Assembly (NCBI GenBank): GCA_036937835.1
Contig: CM072878.1
Coordinates: 20,624,501 to 20,688,500 of the forward strand
Source of the DNA: Pampus argenteus
Lineage: Eukaryota; Chordata; Actinopteri; Scombriformes; Stromateidae
DNA: 64,000 nucleotides
Direction: 5' to 3'
The position numbers were made by a program, and so were the translations under genes. This document shows positions 11,292 to 23,650 of the stretch, piece by piece (positions within the stretch are counted from its first letter, which is position 1; each line of letters opens with the position of its first letter). The notes beneath the pieces were generated by a model, which was not told where the DNA came from, made no database searches, and was given only the letters and a program-made list of their open reading frames with translations.

Positions 11292-12363
11292 ATGGCGAGC
11301 TCACAGCGCGATGTCATCAACTTTTCTGCACTGGAGCGTGAGCTGCAGGTGGCAGTTGAGTCCGAGCAGAAACACAGACGAGAGAACGAAGCCAAACTGA
11401 GAGCCGTCAGTCAGAGAGTCTCCTCCTACCAAGAGTTCAGGTAACACAGCTGCTCAAGGACCTTCCAGGACCTCCAGGAGCCCTTTCAAGCATACTTAAG
11501 TCACTGGAGGAGACCTGGAACTTCTTCAGGACATTATAAAAGTCCTTGAAGGAGTTCCAGGATGCTTTAGAAAGGTCCTGGAACTTGTTCAAGTCATTCT
11601 AGGAGGCTTGAGGGGCCCTGGAAATCTCCAGAAACGTATTCAGAAGTTTGCAGAGGTCTTTGAAGCAGTTCCAGGATATCTAGTAAGACATTCAAGACAT
11701 TTCAAGGTCCTGGAAAGAGTTTGGGTCCTACCACAGTCTTTCAAGACGTTCCAGGTTCCTTGGAACGTCCCAGGAGGTCCTGAATGGCTCCTGGAACTTC
11801 TTCAAGGCATTGAATGGTGCTTGATGGGGCTATTTAAGTTCATTGAATACGTTGAGTTGAGTTGAAAACCCAAATATTCTGATGATTAAATCATCGTTTG
11901 ACATTTTCGTTTTAAAAGGAAAAGAATTATGCATGTATGAAACATTTGAACATTTACATATTTATTCTTTAATCTGTTTTTTATTTTATACTCAGAGTTA
12001 GATTGTTGTGTTTGTCATTTGTTGTTGTACGTCTGCGACACTGTGGACACTGAGCAAACGGTATCTCGTTTTCTTGTATGTGTACATATGAGAAAATGAC
12101 AATAAAGTTGAGTTGAGTTGAGTTAATTGAATGTTCTGAAGTTCCAGGATACATGAAAGGGCTCCTGGGGTATTTTAGGACATTCAAGGAGGTCCTTGAA
12201 GTGTTTTTAAGCATTCCATTAATCCTTGAAAGTTTTCCAGGCTGTATGTTGTGTCTCTCAGAGAACTGGTCCTGGCAAGTCACCTGAAGCCTCTGGAGCA
12301 GAGAGATAAAGACAGAGTCCCACAGAGACAACCCTGGAATCCACTGGTCGCCCCGAGTAACAG
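11292..12363 (+). CDS. ccdc103: CCDC103 N-terminal exons (dynein-arm assembly factor), 3' part not found
   Basis: Two exons, 11292-11440 and 12262-12363, join in frame (AG|A) to encode about 83 residues. These include VINFSALERELQVAVESEQK, a heptad-rich KHRRENEAKLRAV helix, and SYQEFR..LVLASHLKPLEQRDK..QPWNPLV. This matches the CCDC103 N-terminus, a ciliary axoneme protein needed for dynein-arm attachment. The ATG follows an acceptor by 3 nt. Exon 2 ends in a good donor (CAG|GTGATG), so more exons are expected, but the RPAP3-C-like C-terminal domain of the family was not seen on either strand before abi3. It may be truncated, or its last exon may have diverged or lie elsewhere. Introns carry unusual degenerate CCAGGA/CCTTGA repeats. 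Confidence 0.75.
11449..11860. repeat. Degenerate CCAGGAGTCCTTGAA-type repeat field
   Basis: In the ccdc103 intron, variants of TTCCAGGAGnCCTTGAAGGAG recur irregularly every 20-40 bp. The same vocabulary returns at 12130-12240, 13020-13340 and 19200-19440. An 18-mer TTCCAGGATGCTTTAGAA is shared exactly by 11555-11572 and 13307-13324. No known family recognised. Confidence 0.65.
11985..12125 (+). mobile_element. Retroposon 3' tail with GTTGA repeats
   Basis: GACAATAAAGTTGAGTTGAG with preceding TCGTTTTCTTGTATGTGTACA is a LINE-type 3' terminus followed by a short (GTTGA)n tract. A matching GTTGAGTTGAG stub sits at 11852-11863. Confidence 0.5.
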
Positions 12364-13019
12364 GTGATGATGTCTAATCGCCCTGGGCAGCGAGTAACAT
12401 GTGACCTCTGATCATCTGTAGCAACACAACACACCTGGACTGTTTTTTGGAACATTTTTCAGTGTATTAAATGATGATAATGATCATACAGGACAATTTT
12501 TCACATAATTTAGAATAAAAGTTATAATTTCATACATTTTAAAATGTCTTTCTGTTGATTTTTCTGTCGTAACATAATAATATAATCCATAATGACTGAA
12601 TGAATGAGCAGATGATACACAAACAGATGCTGTCTGTTTGTGTGAGGAGCAGGTGGCGCTGCAGGCTCAGGAGGTTCAGCATCAAACATTCACATCGACA
12701 TCAGAGAAAAACACAGAAACACTCCAGTGTTTCTCAGAGTTGTTGATGAGTTTATGTTCTACATGTTAAAGAACAGCAGGGTCAAACTGGGCTCCTATCA
12801 GACAGTGTTCTCACTTCTTTCTGAACTCTGATGTGAAACAGGAAGTGGTTTATGCTGAACAGGTTCATACATAGAGGAGGAAACACAGACAGGAAGTCTC
12901 ACACGGATTTTATTTAACAAGCCCAAAACTCGCGCCCTCATGCTGGTGGCTTGTGTGGTTCCTAAGAGATTTCAGGATTGTTTCACATTCCTGGGTCATT
13001 TAAATGGACTTCCACAGTT

Positions 13020-13340
13020 TCCAGGGTATTTTATATGAGTTTATCTGAACCCTTATGAGTAGTATTATGTCCTTCTAAAGATTCTGGAGGTCCTTGAAAA
13101 CATTAATGAAACTTGTGAGGCCTATTTGAGCAATTACAGGGTCCTTTAAAAGATTCCAGGAATTGGCTGTAGTGGCCCTTGCAGAGATGGTTGGTTTTGT
13201 CACTCAAGAGATTCCAGGAGTTTTCAGTAGCCCTTGAAAGGTTCCAGTAGTCTTTGAGTTGGGTCATTGCAACCTTTTAAGAGTTTTCACTGGACTATAC
13301 AGTATATTCCAGGATGCTTTAGAAGACTCCTGGGGTTTTG
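13020..13340. repeat. Degenerate CCAGGA/CCTTGA repeat field (second copy)
   Basis: Same vocabulary as 11449-11860 (GATTCCAGGA, CCTTGAAAGGTTCCAG, TCCAGGATGCTTTAGAA), between ccdc103 and abi3. Confidence 0.6.
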
Positions 13341-13344
13341 CTAG

Positions 13345-13528
13345 GAGTGACTCATCTTCTGCAGCACAGAGGATCTTTGGCAGCATTTGAGTTGCAGATT
13401 GATGTTTGTGTGAGAGGAATCAAACCAGCAACTCTGAGACAAGTCAGACAGGATATCAGCGGACAGAGAGAGGACACTGTCAGCTACAGCTTCTTCTCAC
13501 TTCACACACTTTTCTCCTCTGCGGCTGC
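13345..13528 (+). other. abi3: Candidate 5' UTR exon of abi3
   Basis: Unlike its surroundings, this stretch is not AT-rich and ends GCTGCTG followed by GTGAGT (donor). It would splice to the abi3 start exon, whose acceptor (CATCAG) is 2 nt before the ATG at 14020. No protein similarity seen. Confidence 0.3.
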
Positions 13529-14019
13529 TGGTGAGTTTTAAACTCCTTTTTAAAGAACTTTAATCAGAAGTCTGAACATTAAACTGACGATTAAAAAAAG
13601 TTAATAAAGTTGAGACTTTCTGCTTAGTACAACAACTAAGTACAACGACTAAAGACGATTTTAGTCTAAATTTAAACTTATTTTCATTATTCATGTGTTC
13701 ATGTATTATTCCTGCTGATCTGACAATACAATATAGTACAAATACTTCATTGTCTAGTCTCAGGTGGAAACATCAACTTGCTGAGTGCATGGCTGCAACT
13801 TTATTTAATAATAAATAATAATAATAAAATAATAATAACAACAATTTATGTTTTATGTAAACAGATGTTACTGCTTACCAAACAGATTCATAGAAACAAT
13901 GTGAACAGGCTTTTCATACGTCAAGAGATGTATTTCCAGGATGAAGACGTGTATAACTACATGACAACATGTCTGACGTTGTGTTCTAGTATAAACAGGA
14001 TCCTGTTTCCTCATCAGAG

Positions 14020-17000
14020 ATGAAGGATCAGAACTTTACAGACGAAGTCTCAAAAATCCTGCAGGACGCTCCAAATGCCCGAAAAGCTCTGCTGGAAAAC
14101 TACGACAACCTGCTGAAAGTGTCTGAGTACTGCAACAGCAATTACATACAGGTACTACTACTGCGTACAGGTACTACTACCATTGCTAAATACTAATTAT
14201 GCTACAGCTGCTACATGCAGTTTCTAATACGGCATACAGGTAGTAATACTACTTCAGCAACTACATACATGTTTTAATACTGCTACAACAGTCTTTGTGC
14301 TAAGCTAGGCTAACACTTTCCCTCTGCTCCCAGTGTTAAGCTAGGCTAACCCTGTGTCTCTAACAGTCAGGTGACGGTAGTATGAAGGCGTTGGAGGAGA
14401 CGAAGAACTTCACCACCCAATCACTGGCCAGTGTGGCGTACCAGATCAGCACACTGGCCAGCAGTGTCCTCAGCCTGCTGGACGCGCAGACCAATCAGCT
14501 GCGCCACATGGAGTCCTCTATCAACATGATTGGACAGGTGAGATTCAGCTACCAGTCCCAATGGTCCTCAGCTGTGTGATCACCAAACTGGGGCCTACAT
14601 GTCCCATGATAATACATCTCAGCCTGTGGACGCCTGCATCACCATGACAACGGATCCAGGTCATCCCTATGACTGAATGAATGGACGCTCTGTTTTCTGT
14701 CTGCTTTGTGTTCACTCTGTTTTCACTGGTATGAGCTGAAGTTAACTTTCATTCATTTATTCAGTAGTTTAGTGGTGACAAAGCTGCAACTGCAACTTAA
14801 CTGTTTTGGTTCACTCTCAGCGCTCTCATAGTGTTGTTTTGACCACAGCAGGCAGCTGTTGACAGAAACCCACTGTACGCTGCCTGCTCAGCACCAAACA
14901 GTAAACAGAGCTGTAGACTAGCTGGTGAACATAGTGGAGCATTTGGACATTTCCCTCAGTAGTTGGTAGAGAGCAGAAACAGAGCTATCATAGAGTGAAT
15001 ATTGGACTTAGATTCACCAGCTGGACACAAACGTGACTCCACATGATGATGATGATGATGATGATGATGTTGCTGCGTAACTGCTGGATGTGGAAATAAA
15101 CAACTGTTTACTAACAAGTTCAACACATCAACTTAAAAGTGGATGATGATTGTGTTTACTGCTTGTTTCTGATGTAAACTAATCACTTAATGCAGTTAAG
15201 TATTACCATTATATGCTACTTTAAATTCATACTGCCACTTATAATTAGTTATTTAGTTGTACTTACAATAAATATTTTTTATCTGTGGTATTTTTACTAG
15301 TTAAACTAGTTTTACTAGTTAAAGGATCTAAACACATTTTCCTCTGGTGTAAGTTATTTATTTTTATTACTAAATTCATAATTTTCTCAGTGAATGAGAA
15401 AATGTCCCAGTTTCTCAGAGGTGTCATTAAATGTTTTAACCAACCATTCAACATCCAAAAATATTCAGTTCACAGTGATAGATAACAAGAGAAAAACAGC
15501 AAATCTGAGACGCTGAATAACATTCAGAGGGTCTCAAATGTGTCTTTGTGTCTCGTAGTTGCTGATGTTTAAATGTAGAGCGCTGTTAGAGCTCAGACAA
15601 TGTTGGTCATTCTCAGACGGTGGAGATGCATAAGGAGAAGGTTTCCAGGAGAGAGATCGGAGTCTTCACGGCAGCGAGGCGAGTCCCACGCAGCCACAAG
15701 ATCCTCTTTCCTCCTCAACCACCTGCTGGCATGCAGCCCCGCCCACCATACAGCCGCCAAACAATCGACTACGAGCAGCTAGACAGCCTGGGCCACGGCA
15801 TAAAGGTATCTGTACCCGTGTTGTCTTAAAAACACACCAATATCGACACTTCCATTGAAAAAATAGTTTTGTGGTAAAAAAAAAAAATAATGACAAGATA
15901 AACACTTAAAATGTCACCTTTTGTACATAAATATGCATGTTCATATTTACAACCCAGCGGATTATGCATTGGACCTTTTGGGTGTAACAGACCTCGAAAA
16001 GACTGCTGTGATGAACTTCAGAATCAAATGGTGTGAATCAGCAATATTGATAAGAAACGGAACAGCATTCACACTGGAAAAAGCCAAAAGAAGAAAAGCA
16101 GAAGTGAAGTTTTGTTCTGACTGGAGTCTCTGCTGTAGATGTGATGCTAACAGGAAGTGGTGGCTGCAGAAACCACAGAAGCAGATGTAACACTGCAGTT
16201 AAGATTCCACATTCAAACTACAAAACATCAAACTTCAAACTGAACCATTGCAGACTGCAACACTGCAGACTGCAACACTGCAGACTGAACCAATCCGTCT
16301 TGTGTCACTATATAACAAAGATTCTAGAAGCAGTTCATGAAGTCCCACAGTGACAATTTCTGATCTTCAGCTATAAACTAGTGTGTTTAGTGTGAATATC
16401 CCTCTGTGTGATTGCTGGGAGAGACAAACACACGCATTAAAGTATCTTATCTTAAGTATCTATTTTTAATAGCGAGGATAAAATACAACAAATGTTAATT
16501 AAACACAACTTCTCTATAATTCATTATACTTACATTCTTATATACAAAATATGATACACATATCTCACACAGTTACAGATCCTCTTGTCTCTATCCAGCC
16601 TTTTATATCTTCCAGTGACTTTGGGAAGTCTGCTGTTGTTCACCTTTAAGCTATGAACAGCCTGTGTGTACTTTTGGTTTTCATATGACAGATGCTTTTC
16701 CAATTTAAACTCTTGTTTAAAATTCTACATAAAGATCACACACTATCATACATTTTGAGCCCACTTTGCCACTTCTGCATGAACTGATCTCAGCCTCTGT
16801 TCAACAGTTAGTTTCAACATGCTGATGGTGTCAGAGGTCAGACAAACCAGTCATCTAGTATCTGTTTGACCTGTAGGACCCATGATGATTATGCATGCGG
16901 AGCTGCTAATAATAATAATAATAATAATAATAAATAGTCTATTTTGATTTCTTTTGTTCTGTTTTATTCTAAATGCTAGCTAAACATATACTGTGTTTCC

Positions 17001-20000
17001 ACTGCATCAGACAGAGCAAAGTGCTTTTTTAAACTTTTCACACACAGTTTCACACGAATAGTGAAGCGCACACACACAGACTTGGGTTCTTTGTTGAGTG
17101 TGGGAAAATGTTTAGAGAGACTAATTAGAGTTGCTAGAGTATAAGAGACTCCATTGATGCTCATACATTCATGTCTCTGTGCCCCCTCCCCCCACTCCTC
17201 CCCCACCTGTGTCCCCCTCAGGTCTCTGGGAAACAGTCGGACAGAACAGGAACGATCCGCAAGCCTGGATCCTCCATCAGGTTCAGTCTTATTTTACTGT
17301 GTTTATATTCTGACAGTTTCCTCTTTCATATGCTGATCAGACCACCAACAGCAAGTGTGTGTGCGTGTATGTATGTGTGTGCATGCGTGTGCGTCTGTGT
17401 GTTTCAGGTCCAACAAAGGTCCAGAGCCGGTCCAGTGCCCAGTTGTGCCTTCTGTCAGCCGGTAAAGAGTGTCTTAGAAAAGAAAACTCTTGTGTGTTTA
17501 ATGATGATTTAGTTTCCAGGATTTATTTGGACATATTGACATGCAGTGGTGTGAAGTAACTAAGTACATTTATTAAAGTACTGTACTTAAGTACAGTTTT
17601 GAAATACTTGGACTTTACTTGAGTATTTCCATGTGATACTACTTTATACTTCACTCTACTACATGTCAGAGGTACATCTAGTACTTTCTACATGTCAGAG
17701 GTAAATCTAGTACTTTCTACTCCACTACATTTATCTGACAGCTTTAGTTACTGTTCAGATGCAGATTTGACTCAATGGATAATATAAGAAGCTTTTAAAA
17801 TCCAACACATAGTTAAAGATGAAACCAGTGGTTTCAACCTTTTAGTCTGTTGACGTCTTACTAAAAGCAGTGTGTAGTCGGGTCACATTTCAGATGTCTA
17901 TGAGTTGTTAACAGCTCCACCAAATAGTGATTTTTACCTCTAAACTTCTCACATGGTTTCATTTCAATAAATGTTCAAATGATCCAATATTTCAGCAAAA
18001 ATCAAAGATTAGAGAAAAAGTCCAAAAGCTGAAAACAGATTTGTGTATCAGAACTTTGTTTCTTCTTCTTTCCTCTCCCATTAATCATCTCACGACCCCT
18101 CAGATTTATCTGGTGACCCTTTGGAGGGCCCCGACCCCTAGGTTGGGAAACACTGGACTAAACTAGCTAACTGTATATAAAGTAGTTGAAACTAGCTCCA
18201 CCTCCAGCAGCTACAACAGTAACATGCTGCTCTAACACTGATGCTTCAGTATTAATAATCTTTCAGTGAATTTAATTTTTTTGAAATGACAATTCTTATT
18301 CTCTCCCTCTCAGCTCCAGTTTTGGGACGCCTGCTACTTCACCCACCATCCCATCCACCTGGCAGGCTTCACCTGATTTGGACATTGTCACTACGGTGCT
18401 AGACGAAGCCCCGCCTCCTCCTACATCTGATGATATGTCTGCTCACGACAATGAGGTAGCTAACACCTCAGCTCCACCGCCTCCACCTCCTCCACCTGAT
18501 TTGTGTGGACAGATGATGGCCCCACCCCCACCACCTCCAGAGGCTTTGCCCAATCACAATGCTTCACCACTAAGTCTTGAGACAGGTATGTATAAAACTA
18601 AAAAGTCTGTATAAGTCAAACCTGGATTAATTAAATCTACATTAAACAAATCAGTTAAACTTTTAACTGATAAATTTTAATTTATAAACATTTTTATCAT
18701 GATGACATAACTTCTTGTTCCTCAGTGGTGGAAGAGAACATCCTCCCCCCTCCTTCACCTCCTCCACCTCCTCCTCCCTCTGATGATGATGATGGTGTCC
18801 CTCTGCTGACCAATGATGGATCAGAACTGCCAGCCCCGCCCCCTCCACCTCCACCCTGCCAGGAATTAAACGGTACCAAAATGTTCTTCTTTCATAAGAA
18901 GTTTGCATACGATGAAGAAGGTGCTGCAAGAATCTCCATCTAACCATGTGTTTCTCTCAGCTTCTTCTTCTGTGGTGTTTTTCTTCAGTGACCTTCTCCT
19001 CCAGGAGGAGTCGCCGCCATCGCTCTCCACCTAGCACACGCTCTCTCTCTATGAGGGTCCGCTCTGGCCCCTCCTCCCGCTGCCGATACACTCGCTCTCT
19101 TTTCCTGCCTGCTGTCCAATCATGTAAGCTGATGGAGGGCACCGCCCTTGTCTAGTAGAGAGTCAGAAGAGCTGACAGATGAAAATACATTTTTAAAAAA
19201 ATCCAGATATTTATTAGTTCTGAGGAGTTTTTTAGTAAGTTTTAGATGTGCTTGAGGAGGTTTTAATCATCCTTCAAGTTCCACAAGTCCTTAAGAATGT
19301 TCTAGAAGGCCTTTAATAAGTTCTTGGAGTCCTTGAGGATGATATCAGGTCATTTGAGAGGTTCCAGGAGTCATTGAGAAACTCCCCAAGTCCTCAACAA
19401 AGGTTAGCAGGTTCCTGAGGAGGTTCCAGGAGAACTAAACAAAGAGTTCTATCAGTGTGACAGGATCTACAGTGCAGAGGATCACTCGCTCTCATTAATG
19501 AAAACCGTACCCAGCTACTGCAGTGGTGTTTCTAACTCAGCTCCTCTCTGTCTGTCAGTGATGATCCCTCCTCCTCCCTCCTATCCTCCCCCCCGAGTTC
19601 CTCCTCTGCCTGCTCCCTCCCCCTCCTCTTCCTATTCCTCCTTCATGCTGCTCAACCGCTCCTCCTCACCTTGGCTCTGCTTACGTGCTCGCCTTGAACA
19701 CCTTGGTAAGAAAACAAATACGATATCTAGTGGTGGTGTTGATATAATGGATGTAGCTCTGGTAGTATCACAGTACTTGTAAAAAAGTAGTAAGAAAATC
19801 TAATAAATAGTACTTTATAATATATAATAATAGTACTCTGTGTTTAATTGTACTACTACTACTTTACTCTCAGTATGACCTGTCAGCTCTCTGCTGAGGC
19901 TCTGCCTACTAACAGCTGATTGGTTGATCACTCACAGTTACTGTGTATGGTTCTATTAGATCTGGAAATCCCAGACCTGCCCCCTCCTCTCCTATTGGAC

Positions 20001-21116
20001 AATGAGGGTGGCTTTGATGACATCATGCCGCCCCTCCCTCCACCAGTGGACTACGACACCAATGCCCCCCCACATTACCTGGAGAAAGGTATTACTACTA
20101 CTACTACATACATAGGTACTGGTATTACAAATGTAAATACATACAGATAATATAAAAATACATACAGATATTGCAGATGAGTCTATAGATATTACCTCTA
20201 GATATAATGCGGAGATTGTACATGCATAAATTGACAGATAAACATACTGATAGAGATACAAATATTGGTTATAGATATAACATATACTGTATTTTCCGGA
20301 CTATAAGCCGCTACTTTTTTCCCCATACTTTGAACCATGCGGTTTATACAGAGATGCGGCTTTTCTATGAATTTTTCTTCAGCCCACAGGGGGTATATAA
20401 TATTATTACACCCTCACCACCTCAAAATGGAAAACCCACAAAGAAATTCCTATGATGCAGCTTTTAAGTTGAATGCCATCAATCTGGTTATCCGTGAAGG
20501 AAACAGAGCGGCTGCACATCAGCTTGCTAATGTTAATGGATCTATGATGAGACGGTATGTGATGAAGATTATCTGAGGCTGTTCAACTCTGACACTGAAG
20601 AGGACGACTTCAGTGTCTTCAGTACACAGTAGAAATGAAGTGACAGTGGTTTGGTGTTCATTAGTTTTAAATGCTCAGGAGGAAGATAAATAGTGACTTG
20701 TGGCTTCAGTGCATGGGAGAATGAAGCCACTTTAATAGTTGCACAGTTGCACTTTAACAGTGTGCAGGAGGAAAAGGTGACAGTGATTTGGTGTTTAATG
20801 GTTTTAGTACACAGGAGGAAGAAAAATAAAGTAACTTAGTTTTAGTGCACAAGAGGAAGATGAATAAAACCATCAATGACTTTTTCAGCACTTTTATTGC
20901 CGCGTATTTATTGCTACTTTTATTGCGGCACTGTTCAGAAACAATCAATTCAGGTATATGAATAAACACTTATGGTACAAAATCTTTCTGTCTAAATAAC
21001 TTATTTCTCAGCGGCTTATAGTCCAGTGTGGCTTATATGTGACAAAACATATACTTCATTCAAATTTTAGTGGGTGCGTCTTATATTTAGGTGCGCTCTA
21101 TAGTACGGAAAATATC

Positions 21117-21179
<63 letters not shown>

Positions 21180-21483
21180 GGTATTACAGTTATCGCTTTT
21201 ATAGCTACAATATTTATATAAATAATATAAGTGATAAAGTATGTATGTATATATACTGCAGTGCTCCACCTGCTGGCTGCTGTTTGTATGTTCTAACTGT
21301 AGTTCTCCTGTATGTCCAGTGGTGGCGCTGCACAGCTACAAGGCATCAAAGCCCGATGACCTGTCCCTCACTGAGGGTGACATCATCTACCTGACACATC
21401 GCCATGATGATGGATGGTTTGAGGGATTCCTCCATGGCAACCAAGGCTTCTTTCCTGGAAACTATGTCCAGTCTTATGGCTAA
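14020..21483 (+). CDS. abi3: ABI family member 3 (Abl interactor, WAVE complex subunit)
   Basis: Eleven in-frame exons: 14020-14151, 14367-14537, 15617-15805, 17222-17280, 17408-17461, 18314-18585, 18726-18872, 18989-19123, 19559-19705, 19960-20088, 21320-21483; 532 residues. The N-terminus holds the Abi helical/HHR region: NYDNLLKVSEYCNSNYIQ, ALEETKNFTTQSLASVAYQI, HKEKVSRREIGVFT and the QTIDYEQLDSLGHGIK end. The middle is a polyproline linker, some of it Arg/Ser-rich. The last exon is an SH3 domain: VALHSYKASKPDDLSLTEGD, DDGWFEGF, NQGFFPGNYV. By family knowledge it links Abl-type kinases and WAVE to branched-actin assembly. It is longer than human ABI3 (about 366 aa) because of proline-rich exons 6-10; exons 8 and 9 are phase-1 symmetric and may be optional. 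Abi1/Abi2 are paralogues; abi3 is chosen on position. Confidence 0.88.
15042..15069 (+). repeat. (GAT)n microsatellite
   Basis: About nine GAT units in an abi3 intron. Confidence 0.9.
16905..16934 (+). repeat. (AAT)n microsatellite
   Basis: About ten AAT units in an abi3 intron. Confidence 0.9.
17545..18235 (+). mobile_element. Interspersed repeat, MITE-like, copy 1
   Basis: Begins with AAGTAACTAAGTACATTTAT and the palindromic GTACTGTACTTAAGTAC. It includes the CAGATTTATCTGGTGACCCT..GGAGGGCCCCGACCCC part. A near-identical copy lies inverted at 29930-30605, so it is mobile; a more diverged relative appears near 42880-43170. A 79-codon pseudo-frame conserved in both copies is only a by-product of sequence identity. 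Class unknown. Confidence 0.75.
19200..19440. repeat. Degenerate CCAGGA/CCTTGA repeat field (third copy)
   Basis: In an abi3 intron, CCTTCAAGTTCC, GTTCCAGGAGTCATTGAG, CCTGAGGAGGTTCCAGGAG and similar variants recur, as in the ccdc103 introns. Confidence 0.6.
20287..21117 (+). mobile_element. pogo/Tigger-type element, deletion derivative, in last abi3 intron
   Basis: Imperfect terminal inverted repeats: left TATTTTCCGGACTATAAG, right CTATAGTACGGAAAATA. An internal frame at 20426-20560 reads SYDAAFKLNAINLVIREGNR then AAAHQLANVNGSMMRRY, the N-terminal psq/CENP-B-type HTH of pogo transposases. The catalytic domain is missing, so it is non-autonomous. A (TA)n tract follows at 21120-21172. Confidence 0.8.
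21120..21172. repeat. (TA)n microsatellite
   Basis: Uninterrupted TA run directly after the pogo-like element, 150 bp before the last abi3 exon. Confidence 0.95.
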
Positions 21484-22319
21484 ACTGAAGCCAGACAGTC
21501 CCGTGTCTCTCTGTCCTCTCAGTGACAATCTGTATGTCTCTCTCTGGTCACATCAATGAATGAAACTTCTGTTTTTACTTTTCCTCTTCACATCTTATAT
21601 TAATATTTTCAATCTGTGTGGCATCATGTGTCATCAACTTTAGGCTTTTTCACCAGAACTAAAACTAGAAAAGGAATCTGATGTGCTGAACAAAAGAAAT
21701 CCTTCTCCCAGTTATCGATTAGAGCTGATCACTTGAGTCCTTTTACCCAGAAAGACAATCAAAAGACAGAAATAGAGAAACTATAATAAATTTGTATTAA
21801 ATTAATTTGTATTAAATTAATTAAAGTTTATTTAATACAATTAAAAAATAATTAAAACAATAACTGGTATTCTATATTTTTCTTATTAACAAATGTCATG
21901 CTCAGAACCAAACCAACATGTTCATCTGTCTCTTAATACTACCTCTTTTCCTACTTTGTCTGTGTCTCTCTGCTCAAAGCTCTTTGGTTTCTACTAAAGA
22001 CATAAATCTCACAAATATATAGTTTCCATGTTTAAAGTAGGTATACTAGGGTCTAAACCGCAGACACAACTCAGAATTAAAAATGGGAGTCTGAGCTACT
22101 GAAGATACTTAAAATAGCTCACAAATATACAGTATAGTATAGTATTAGTAGATTGAGTCAAAATAAGCTACAGTGTGTGTTCATCACAATGAAGATGTGG
22201 CTCATTGAAGTGTTTTAATAGTTTAATGTTCGAATCTGACCAATAGGGCTGCATGAAAACATTTTTAGAACAAAAAATACCAATTATTATTATTAGTAAT
22301 TATCAGTATTGTTATTATC
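21484..22319 (+). other. abi3 3' UTR and downstream
   Basis: A candidate poly(A) signal AATAAA is at 21785-21790, 300 nt after the stop. Nothing else recognised. Confidence 0.35.
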
Positions 22320-22540
22320 ATTGTTGCTGTTCTGTGTCCCACCTGTTCCAGGTTTCTTCTCACTAAAAGAAGGTAAAGTTTTTTCCTTGCTGCCATCGCC
22401 AAGTGCTTGCTCATGGGACTGTTGGGTCTCTATAAATTAAAGCGTATGGTCCAGACCGGCTCTATATTAAAAGTGTCATGAGATACCTTCTGGTATGATT
22501 TGTCGCTATATAAACAAGATTGACTTGACTTGAAATGGTT
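22320..22540 (+). mobile_element. LINE (L2-like) 3' tail
   Basis: CCTGTTCCAGGTTTCTTCTC...TTTTTCCTTGCTGCC...GGTCTCTATAAATTAAAG ending CTATATAAACAAGATTGACTTGACTTG. This is the 3' UTR pattern of fish L2-type LINEs with a short terminal repeat. 5'-truncated. Confidence 0.6.
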
Positions 22541-23650
22541 GCACTGGTCTTAATATTTATTAGTACCCCATCAATGTAGCTGTGACCAAGCAGTATCTGT
22601 GTGTATTTACATTGTACAAATATGTGAGTAGTTCAAGGAAAAATTTACAAGATGAACAATCTCAGATGAATTATACTTCACACGCGTTGTTTGGTAACCT
22701 TATAGGGCACAGACTGCGTCTCGGATGTTTAGGTCAGAATTTTACCATCATTTTGAGTTGAACAGCTTGAATAAAACGTTTGAACTGTAAGGACCAGCAT
22801 TTTCTGAATTTGAAAAACCCTGAAATAAATATATATGTACACTTGAAAACTGCACATCTTGAAAGTGATTATTGAGAATTTGACAAAATGAAATTTAGAC
22901 CACATAAATTCAGAAAGAAAAAGTGTTTAGATGCAAATGTCTTTAAATAATTCTGATCTGTGAATGTTAAGTTACTGAGGTATTTAATTTAATTGATGTT
23001 TCCTGTGGAAACTACCTTTCTGCACATCGCCTCTTTTGTTCCTTTTGTTTCCTGTTTTCCGTAGTTCCCCGACACACACTTCCTCCCGTCACAGGGCTGT
23101 TCTGCATTGTTGAGGTTACCTAACCAATCATGTTATAACCTTTAATGCAGATTGTTTACTGTTAATGCAGTTACATTACTCAGCTGTTGTGTGTTGTTTT
23201 GACTATTAATATAAGTTTTAGAGATGGTTCCATTTTACTTTTTAGGTTCACTGTAACATTTTCAGTATGACAATTTTGATTAAATATTTATGAACTCTAC
23301 AATGTGCCCTACCCACATCCCTCACACAGTGTTTCTCCTTTCTGCTAACTTCTGCTAACAGTCCTTTCAGACTGATCAGCTTGTATTGATTTAATGTAAA
23401 ATGTCAAAAATTGCTGTTACCCTCATCCTGCCAACATGTTTAAAAAAGGACTACTGACTGAATAAAGTACTGTACGAAACAACCATCATATCAAAATGTT
23501 AATTTACTTTTCAAAACATTACCAGTTATAGACCCTTGTGATGGAGAGACTCTCTAGTTATGTTACAGTATGTTGCACTTTACAGTGTGGTAGTATTTTA
23601 AACATGCAAATGGAGTATTTAGAGTACAAAACACTCCATTGTACAATATA
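22541..23650. other. Intergenic, nothing recognised
   Basis: AT-rich, no exon-like or element-like structure seen. Confidence 0.4.

Noticed and set aside
17927..18166. 79-codon ORF conserved with 30022-30261 minus
   Set aside because: Both lie in copies of the same non-coding repeat. The similarity comes from the DNA, not from a protein.
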